Origin: Limnanthes douglasii subsp. nivea
Lineage: Eukaryota > Streptophyta > Magnoliopsida > Brassicales > Limnanthaceae
Assembly: GCA_036936605.1 (NCBI GenBank)
Contig: JAUPFV010000005.1
Span: forward strand, 121,824,453-121,888,452
DNA length: 64,000 nt
Reading direction: 5' to 3'
Each line of letters opens with the position of its first letter. Position 1 is the stretch's first letter. Of the stretch, positions 56,150 to 64,000 are shown piece by piece. Made by a program: the position numbers and the translations under genes. The notes below the pieces were generated by a model, which worked only from the letters and a program-made list of their open reading frames with translations, searched no databases and had not been told where the DNA came from.

Positions 56150-57750
56150 ACCTAGATTTTCCAGTATATGATAGATCTGAGGCCATTTTGGACTTGGCTA
56201 GGATTGAAATCTGTGTTCACACCATCTTTAATAGTTTTCCTTGTGATCCAGTCTGCTCCTACATTTTCTTCACATTGACACCATCTTTAATAGTTTTCCT
56301 TGTGATCCAGTCTGCTCCTACATTTTCTTCACATTAGATGTGTATAATAGTAACTGTAGATGTTATCAACTTCCCACAATACTGAATTATAGGCTCCAAA
56401 AACCAATGCTACTTACCTTTTCAAATCGTCTATGAAAGAGTGATAAAATCTGTTGCCATATCCAAGGAATGATGCCTTTAGATCTAATGATTAATAGTCC
56501 ATTAAGTAAAGTCCGACACTCAGCCACAATAGGTGATTTATTTCCATATAACCTTCCATACCCAACAACTATATCTTCATTGTGATATTTGATTAGGCCA
56601 CCTCCGCTAGCCTCACCTATAAAAAAACAAGATCTATCTGAATTTAGTTTATATCTGTTGGATTTAGGGAGGTTCCATTTAAGGGAGAGAGAAATTCTTG
56701 GCTTGTTCAAATGAGTGATACATCCAATAGAGACTGTTATTCTCAAATCTTCCCCCAGTGAGATCTTTTGAGTATATTAACATAGTCAAGCCCATAAATA
56801 ATTCGTATGACATGATCGATCACGGAGCTAGAATTTATAGTTTGCTAATTATGCCTCTTATTTTTCCTTTCAGACAAGATCAACCATAAGATAATGGTAG
56901 GTAAGATAGTCCTGATATGGATATTTTTATTGGTTGACCAAAACCATGTCCTTATCATGTGAGTAAAAGATATATTCATGTTAATTGTAATGTTGAATAT
57001 AGAGTTAAAATAAATCCAAACCTTCCATGAGTTTAGACATTGTATGATGACATGGTTAATGGTTTCAGAATTCTCACATTTCTAATATTTAGAAGCCATT
57101 TGAAACATTTTCTTTTGTAAGATAGACTCATTAGGTAACCAACTATATATAAATCTCGAGACCAAAAAAGAACATTTCCTTAGGGTAATAGGATGCCATA
57201 TTTTTTTTGAAAAGATTAGATTTATTGGTTTCAATCTAATAGCATTCCACGTTTCCTTTGTGTTGTAGATACCATTCGGGAAGGGAGACTATTTTATTCA
57301 GTCTTTAGCTGAATTTAACGAAACCTTCTTGATTTTATCAATGCTAGCAATAGAAGAAGTCCCTTCTAGTTTAGCCATAATCTATTGCCCATTAGCCCAA
57401 AATTCCTTGACTTCCATAGGGCAATATGATTATCTATATTTTGTGGGATCGAGCTGAATGAAATGTTTGGGGAACACCAGTTGTCTAACCAAAAGTCTAT
57501 TTTTCCTTCCCCAACCTTCCAGTAGATATACTTCTCTTCTTTGTCACTGATTTTTATCCTTCTGGTCCATATCTTAGAGCATTTGTTTGGGATTGGACCA
57601 ATGATTGGGTGATATAGATTTCAGTAAATAGATGCCATAAATCTGGCCCAAATGGAGTTTTTCTCTCTAAATTTAAACCATATATTATTGGAATATACCT
57701 CTTGAACATCATTTAACTTCCTTATTTTCAAAGAGTACACCAACAAGATC
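56150..57750 (-). mobile_element. LINE relic, zf-RVT and RNase H part, minus strand
   Basis: On the minus strand, 56746-56387 reads KWNLPKSNRYKLNSDRSCFF with the first RNase H Asp, then GEASGGGLIKYHNEDIVVGY and SPIVAECRTLLNGLLI with the Glu. The last Asp is in GADWITRK near 56305-56245, in a 59-bp segment that is present twice. Upstream (56900-57720) decayed zf-RVT-like text continues. It belongs to the same family as the LINEs at 15.6 and 48 kb. Confidence 0.7.
56220..56337. repeat. Exact 59-bp tandem duplication
   Basis: The segment starting caccatctttaatagttttc at 56220 is repeated from 56279 without visible change, up to 56337. It duplicates the RNase H C-terminal motif (minus strand). 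Confidence 0.85.
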
Positions 57751-57839
57751 AAGAAATAATTTTATTGTTTTCTTCCTTATTTTGTAACTCTACATTATAT
57801 AATTTAACTTCCTTATTTTGTAACTCTACATTACATCAT

Positions 57840-58320
57840 GCTTGGTCTCGCATGTCTCTAGTAGTACATGTCTCACAAATCTCTATTATGCTTTATCTTG
57901 CATCTCTTTATTAGTATATGTTCTATTAGATCATGCATTGTCTCACTACTCTCCATCTCATCATAGCTCGTCTCTTGTATCTCGTCTCTCATCTCTCGAT
58001 TTGTCTTGTATCTCTCCATCACATCATGTTTTGTCTCACATCTCTCTAGTAGTACATGTCTCGTATTTCTCTATTACATCATGCATTGTCTCACATCTCT
58101 CTAGTAATACATGTCTCACATCTTTTTATGACATGATGATTTGTATCGTATCTCTCCATTTCATGATGCTTTGTCTCTCGTCTCTCTTCTTGCCTCACAT
58201 CTCTCCATTACGTTATTCATGGTCTCGAATCTCTCTATTGCATCACACCTTATTTTGAATTTCTCTATTATATCATGCAAGACCACGACATGACTAATTG
58301 TGATATGCAAGCCCATAAAA
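57840..58320. repeat. Degenerate minisatellite with gtctcNcatctctctagtagtacatg units
   Basis: Drifting units such as 'gtctcacatctctctagtag', 'tacatgtctcacatct' and 'atcatgcattgtctcac' recur every 20-50 bp. The array makes one long Ser/His-rich open frame by chance. The core 'gtctcgcatct' is the reverse complement of the array core at 7.97-8.28 kb. A lone reversed unit (agacatgtactactagagag) occurs at 58850-58869. Confidence 0.65.
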
Positions 58321-58329
58321 ATGTAGTGC

Positions 58330-58849
58330 GAGACCAACCTAAGAGGATATGGTAAAAAAAAAAAAATTATTCATGGATATAGGTTTGTTCATCTTAAAAA
58401 ATGCTGAAGGTACTTTTAAACTTTTTTCCGAGTTGTGGTTTGAAAGATACGAACTTTAAAAAAACATGTTATGTGAAAAACATGAATATTTGAGATATTA
58501 TGAAAAATGATGGGTATTAGGTGAGAGTTATATACCATATTTGGACACTATATAGTTATTATTGATAGTTGAGATATTATATGACAATATAGTTTGGCTT
58601 TAGATACGCTTAAGTGTAATACCTTAAAAATAATAATGTAATCCTTAAATAAATAACCCACATATGTTATGTTATATGTTGTGTTTTGTTATATATTTAA
58701 AAAATTTATGCCACACAAATATATTAATAATTTATATTTTTCTAAATACAATAATAAAAAAAATTGGGTGGATACTAACAATAACGTTTCTTTTATAATA
58801 TAAAGCTAAAAAAGAAACATACGCATGAATTGTTGATATTACTATTAGA
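58330..58849. other. AT-rich stretch without a recognisable gene
   Basis: No coding signal. It lies between the minisatellite and its reversed unit at the LINE border. Confidence 0.4.
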
Positions 58850-58859
58850 GACATGTACT

Positions 58860-61170
58860 ACTAGAGAGCTTTATTCGGTAATGATAGTAATAAAGCGCGC
58901 GGAGCCGATGACTTCGGTGCTAGTATTTTCAAGTCTTCTTGGGTTACTATTGGCCCCTAATTATGCAAGGTTTTCCATTATTTCTTTCGTTATATCTGTA
59001 TAGAACCTTATTGAAACAAGACTCTTATCGCACTCATCTCTGAATCAAAAAACCCAACATTAGACTCATTACATGCTATAATGTTATTTATGAAGTTATC
59101 TCCAAGTTCTTACCATTAGAATAAGGATTCCTTCTCCTCCCTCATTGACTCGTCTCAGTTTACCTTTATCTGTAATAGGGGTATCTCCGATAATATCCTT
59201 CTTTGGGTACCACACTAACAAGAAGGTTCCTCGTGCCACCGTCAAGATTGTTCTGATGAAGGCCTTCAACAGCGTTCGTTGGCGCAATATCCTTGATGTC
59301 TTTTATCTAATGGATTTTCCAACTTGTATTATTGTGTGGATTATCCAATATTCCGACCCCATCTTACTCTATTTGCATGACTTACAACAGTTTTGGCACC
59401 TTGCATAGTAATATGGGGTTGCGTCGAAGAGACCACCTTTCCATGTTCCTTTTCATTCTCATCATGAAATCATACAAGTGAGAAAATCCTTGCAAATATT
59501 CTCAAAGATAAAGGAAAACTTCCTTCTCTCGTTTCCAGAAGAAGTGGCATAAGTTCAAAATCATCAACCTTTACTTTGTGGATGATCTTATGATTTTTTT
59601 CCATACTAAAACTAGCTCTATTAACCTTGTCAAATAGTGCATTGAGGAGTTTGTCTCACGGGACTCCATCTCAAACCTTCCAAGATCCATATCTACCTCT
59701 CGGGGGTTTCTGACTCTACTCGTCACGTCATCATTTCTTCTCTCATGTTTGAGGAAGACTCCCTCTCCGTTTGTTATCTTGGCGTTCCCTTCATTACCTC
59801 TTGCCTCTCGTACAACAATTGTAGGCCCCTATTCCATAAAATAAAAAATCATATCAATTCATGGAGCTCCAAATATCTCTTCTATACCGGTAGGTTTAAG
59901 CTCATCAAAGATGTCACTTAAATCTTTCATAGATTTATATGGTATGGGACTAAGATGAAAATATATGGTTCTAAAGTCTCATTAACAAAGATTGTATTAC
60001 CGTCTTCTGAGGGTAGACTTAGGATCCTAGACCTTAGTGCTTGAAATTAGACGTTTGTCCGTGAAAGAACTCCGGTCCATTTTGGATAACAATATTTCGT
60101 CAATTTGGACTAAATAGGTTCTCACTAAAAAGGTGAAAGATGAAATTCTATATAGTCTCCCACGTGGTTCCTCCATCAGTTGGGGGTGGAGAAAGATCCT
60201 TAATTTTAAATCCATTGCCCCAAGCTCTATAAGGCTGACGCCGACAACGACTCTTCCACCTCCCTCTGGTATGGTCATTGGCTCTTTCCTAAATCTCTTG
60301 TTGATAATTTCTATCCTAGTATTATATGTTATGATAAAATACGTAACATTGACATGGTTTCCGACATCACGAATAACGGCTCTAAGAAGTGACCCACTCA
60401 GATCCGCTCCGACACATGATCTCATCAATCCCATTTGGTCGAGATCGGCACCGTTATCAATCTCCTCCCTCCCATCACCAACATGGAGCATGCTAAAATA
60501 ACTAAAATAGTAGCGCATTCACAATCTATTTTGGAACATGAATAATATTCTCAAACACTCCTTCATTGTCTAGCTAGACATCCAATGCAAGCTTATCAAT
60601 CAAGACAAACTCCTCGACTGAGGTTACCCCACAACACATAGTGTGTCTTATGTTGTAACTCCCCAAAATCCATCAATCACATGTTGGTTGACTATCCCTT
60701 CTCCCAACAAGCTTAGGATGCTAGTTCTAGAAAGTGCAAGTTTTTTTAACTTGACCTATGTTTGACCCTCGTGGTTGTATGCTCAATGCTTGGACCTTTT
60801 CTCTCTTCGGTCTTGGTCATCTTTGGCATTCTCTTTCGGTATAGTGGTCTACCATACGTGAAGGGAGAGAAACTCTACGATTTTATCAAATTCCATTTCG
60901 ATGGGATCTGTCCTTGCCATCGTATTCTCTCGAACCTCCATTACGGGTTACACAACACAAAAATCCTTTAATCTTATTAATACGTTGCTAATTTACTATT
61001 ATTCGTTGTTTTTTACCATTTTTTTGCCTGCCACCTTCGAAAATGTGCTTGCGTACGGCTTGGACTAGTTGGAGCTTGCTAGCTTGCCTTCATCGTTGCC
61101 ATTGTCTTTGTTTTTCAAGTTTTTGTTATATTGATGTATTATATTACATTTTAGACATATTTGTTACCCT
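58860..61170 (+). mobile_element. 5'-truncated L1-type LINE relic
   Basis: Begins at the ORF2 phrase equivalent to FGIDSNKSSGPDGF (here FGNDSNKARGADDFG at 58871). It continues through decayed RT, with FVDDLMIFFH at about 59575-59605. The rest of RT and the spacer follow to 60250 (SLPRGSSISWGWRKILNFKS), then the zf-RVT part to about 60970. A T-rich tail region ends near 61170. Many stops and shifts. It is the same family as 3.43-5.25 and 61.4-64 kb. Confidence 0.75.
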
Positions 61171-61698
61171 ATAAAATTTTGAAATACCGTTCACTTACCT
61201 GTCGGATATATTCAATATATTAATAAATAATATCTTAGTTTAATTATTTATTTTTTTAGAAAAAATAAAAAATTCAAAGTAATAAGAAAAGACCAAACGA
61301 GTATTTATTAAACCAGGATTCTAAATGGTACTTCTGTCTAAAACATATCAAGTAGAATCACGTGTCATAAAAATATTTTTTTTTGGTGTGAAAAAACGTT
61401 AAATAAATCAAGGAGTTCATATAAGTACCTAGGGCATACCCCGAGGAAATACAGTCGACAAGTAAAAGTCGACAAACAAGACCACCAGGTAGCCGAATAA
61501 TATAGTAGGAACAACAGAAGAGACAATCTAGAACAAAACTTAGTGGAGAAATCTAGAATCATGAAAGGTACGCAAACAAGACCATCAAGCCAACCCTAAG
61601 TGAACCCCAAGGAATTCCCAGCAAGTCCATAATCCAAGTACTCAAGGCCGAATCGGAAGAACCTGCAATGTAGAAGAGAATAAGTAAATGATAAGTTG

Positions 61699-62519
61699 TT
61701 ACAAATGCCAGCATATCTTGGTCCCATGGAATCTAAACCGAAGATCAGAAAAAATTCGGTGAGAAACCAGAGAAGAATTGGCCGGAGGGGAACCAAAAAC
61801 TCTTGAGTTCCTCTCCTTCCAGACGTGGTAAATAACTGCGCCGAAACAAGTGCGCCAAAGGTGCCGGTTTCGAGAATAAGACCAGTTTGACGCCTCATTA
61901 ACCCAAGATAGCCAATTAGTAGGAGTGAAAGAGAATCCAAGTTTAGAACTAGCATTGGTCCAAATACTCTGAGTAAAAATACAGTCAATGAGGAGATGAG
62001 CTATAGTTTCAGAAGAGAGTTGCATAATATACAATCAGGCGGGGTATTAGAACCCCATCTGAGTAACTTATCCCTAGTGGATAATTTTTCTTAGATAGCA
62101 AGCCATAAAATAAAGGAGTGATAGGGAATATTGTATTTATTCCATACTAACCCGGCCCACCCCACAGCGGGGGCGGGCGAACGAATGGCGTCATAGGTAT
62201 CCTTGATTGTAAACTTGATGCATCCAACTTTCGCTATCCAAAAAGGGACGTCTTTTGAAAAGATGTTGGGAGAGGGAAGAGTGAGGATGAGTCTGTTGAT
62301 CTCCTTGAGATTTGCGTTACTTCTAGCTCTTGCAGAACTGACATTTGAAGGCCAATTCCAATTTCCATTGAGGATGATATCCGAGACTTTGAGGTTCTTC
62401 CCGAGTCTGGAATCATCAATGATATTGGAACCGTAATGCAAAGCAAGAGAGGTGGAAAGAAGCCATGGATCAAACCAGAAAGAAGTACTCGATCCATTAC
62501 CGATAGCCACCCTGTACAA
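61699..62519 (-). pseudogene. LINE ORF2 C-terminal region (zf-RVT)
   Basis: 62519-62091 reads SFWFDPWLLSTSLALHYG, NLKVSDIILNGNWNWPSNV and YNIPYHSFILWLAI, the start of the zf-RVT domain. After a break, 62034-61699 has LSSETIAHLLIDCIFTQSIW and HLWRTCFGAVIYHVWKERNS, the usual ORF2 C-terminus of this family. No RNase H follows, unlike the 45-50 kb LINEs. Confidence 0.8.
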
Positions 62520-62689
62520 TTTGCTCGCCAGAGAGCGAAAACGAAGAATTTTCCTCCATATCCAAGATGGAGAGGATCTAATAAATAGATCCCAAAAATT
62601 ATTATTTTTGATTTTTTCAATTTTAATCCAATCACTCCAGATCGAATGATTGTTATTACTGATAATGGAAAGAAGTTCGGTTCGAAGAG

Positions 62690-63710
62690 GGTAATTGATA
62701 CCCGAGAGAAAGATATGGCTTTAGTAGGATTGGCTTTGAGACCCGAAAGAGCATAGAAATCTTCGAGAGCCTCTTTGATAAGGAGAAGAGAATTAATGTC
62801 ACCATGACAAAAAATCATAAGGTCGTCTGCAAATCAGAGATTCATGATTTTAAGTTTGTGGTATTTCCAATGGAATTTGAACTTTTTATCATTACTCTTC
62901 TCCTTAAGGGTACTGGAAAGAACTTGCATGACAAGGACAAAGAGGAAAGGAGAAAGTGGGTCCTCTTGCCTTAGGCCCTTTCTACCTTTGAAGTTTCCAT
63001 AAGGGTCACCATTGATGATAATGGAGTAGAGGGGGAGGAAATACAGTTGATAATCCAATTGATCATCTTCTCCGGGAAATTCATTGTCACAAGAATGTCC
63101 AGGATGAGATGCCAACGAACATTGTCAAAAGCCTTCATAAGGTCAATTTTAAGAGCAATCCTCTTACCATTAACATTAGAATGGTAACCTTTTAGGAGTT
63201 CTTGGGAAAGACGAATGGTGTCCGAGATGTTTCTTCCCGAGATGAGGGCCGATTCGGAGTTATCAATCAGATAAGGAAATGAATCTTTAATTCGATTAGC
63301 TAAGATTTTAGAGATAATTTTGTAAACAACATTACAAAGAGCTATCGGTCTAAAATCTGCAGCTAGCGAAGGAGAATCCTTTTTGGGAATAAGAGCAATG
63401 AAAGTGGAATTCCAAGAGGTGTTAATAATTCCGGAATGGAAAAATTAAAGAATACCATTACAGATATCCTCCCCAACCACATTCCATGAGGATTTGAAAA
63501 AATAAGAATTAAAACCATCAGGACCAGACGACTTATTACTATCAATGCCGAATAGAGCAGATTTGATCTCCTCGCGAGAGATCTCGCGGACCATGGAGAC
63601 CTTATCAGAATCATTGACTTTGGTAGATAGAAGAGAGGCAACTTTCTCCAACCCCGGATAACCCGCTGGATGCCGAGTACCAATGGAGTTTTCGAAGTAA
63701 CTCACAAAAG
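62690..63710 (-). pseudogene. LINE ORF2 reverse transcriptase
   Basis: 63705-63445 reads EEIKSALFGIDSNKSSGPDG and FNSYFFKSSWNVVGEDI. A stop near 63445 is followed, in shifted frames, by FIALIPKKDSPS, RPIALCNVVYKIISKILANR and ALKIDLMKAFDNVRW. The motif GLRQEDPLSPFLFVLVMQ (about 62970) has Glu where Gly-Asp is usual (GLRQGDPLSP). FADDLMIFCHG (about 62830) carries the active-site pair, but the codon two before FADD is TGA. RT is therefore inactive without repair. Confidence 0.8.
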
Positions 63711-64000
63711 CCTTAGAAACACCGACGAGAGAAGAAACAGAGATCCCCTGGTCGTTTTTGATAGAAATAATTTTATTGCGAAAAAGACGGGTTTTAATAC
63801 TGCTGTGAAAGAATTTGGTGTTTTTGTCACCAAGCTTAATCCAGTTTTCCCTAGATTTTTTCTTGAGAAAGGATTCTTCGGCGCGGCTAAGGAAAATGAA
63901 GGTTGAAGAAGCCTCAACTTCTGTGGAAACCAGGATAGGGTTTAGAGGATCCTTAGCAAGATTAGATTGAGCAAGAAAGAGAGTATTTTGAGCATTAGTA

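Larger units (their letters stand above)
61376..64000 (-). mobile_element. L1-type LINE, minus strand, continuing beyond the window
   Basis: The tail is the T run at 61376-61384 (poly(A) on the minus strand). Minus-strand order from the window edge: ORF2 segment after the endonuclease (63900-63720), RT (63705-62700), connection, zf-RVT and end (62519-61700), 3' UTR (61700-61385). The endonuclease and ORF1 would lie beyond 64000. It is better kept than its relatives at 3.4 and 58.9 kb but has several stops. Confidence 0.85.

Noticed and set aside
57842..58258. 138-codon Ser/His/Leu-rich open frame
   Set aside because: It is created by the minisatellite units in one frame; no start context, homology or conserved flank.
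60027..60518. 163-codon minus-strand open frame
   Set aside because: It is antisense to the decayed LINE ORF2 on the plus strand, and the plus-strand translation carries the recognisable family motifs.

Overview
The window is a piece of a plant nuclear genome, most likely a dicot. It has GT-AG introns, a DUF155-family gene typical of plants, very AT-rich intergenic DNA, plant-type Ty3/gypsy, Ty1/copia and L1-type LINE elements, and a tRNA-derived SINE. Species is not resolved. Only one ordinary host gene looks intact. Most of the rest is transposable-element DNA of different ages, much of it nested.

Layout. 1-640: 5' end of an old Tat-like LTR element on the minus strand. 1290-2800: decayed Ty1/copia relic (+). 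3430-5253: LINE relic (+). 5254-9000: AT-rich DNA with a ~100-bp duplication near 7.0 kb and a decayed minisatellite at 7.97-8.28 kb. 9010-11437: a chimeric LINE insertion with a 10-bp target-site duplication (TSD) and poly(A) tail. It carries antisense fragments of an NPF/PTR transporter gene and a 6-phosphogluconolactonase gene. 11548-14627: intact seven-exon RRL-like DUF155 gene. 15.59-16.85 kb: LINE relic (-). 18.1-19.15 and 29.66-30.06 kb: unrecognised coding relics, now split by a young insertion. 19157-29653: near-intact 10.5-kb Tat-lineage Ty3/gypsy element on the minus strand (TSD gactt; LTRs differ at 3 of 484 sites). 31.83-36.87 kb: a copia element inserted in an older copia LTR. 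37.11-37.61 kb: SINE pair. 38472-42794: decayed gypsy element (TSD ataag) with a Tat solo LTR (TSD gtgcc) in its integrase. 42.99-43.78 kb: ~84-bp tandem array leading into the TATA box of a broken SANT/NAM-associated gene (43.9-44.85 kb). 45750-47921 (+) and ~47938-50453 (-): two tail-to-tail LINEs at one AT-rich site. 51.24-55.28 kb: 5'-truncated copia. 56.15-57.75 kb: LINE (-). 57.84-58.3 kb: minisatellite. 58.86-61.17 kb: LINE (+). 61376-64000: LINE (-) running off the window.

How the parts work together. The Tat element has gag-protease and pol in one frame split by a single UAG in a readthrough-like context. Pol carries RT, a degenerate RNase H, a second archaeal-type RNase H and integrase. 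A spliced gene with its own TATA box runs on the opposite strand between pol and the 3' LTR. The RRL-like gene lost its original upstream sequence to the chimeric LINE, whose poly(A) tail ends 110 bp before the ATG. I see no evidence for a wholly unknown system. The most distinctive objects are the chimeric retrosequence, the antisense gene with the UAG junction in the Tat element, and the array-promoter junction at 43.78 kb.
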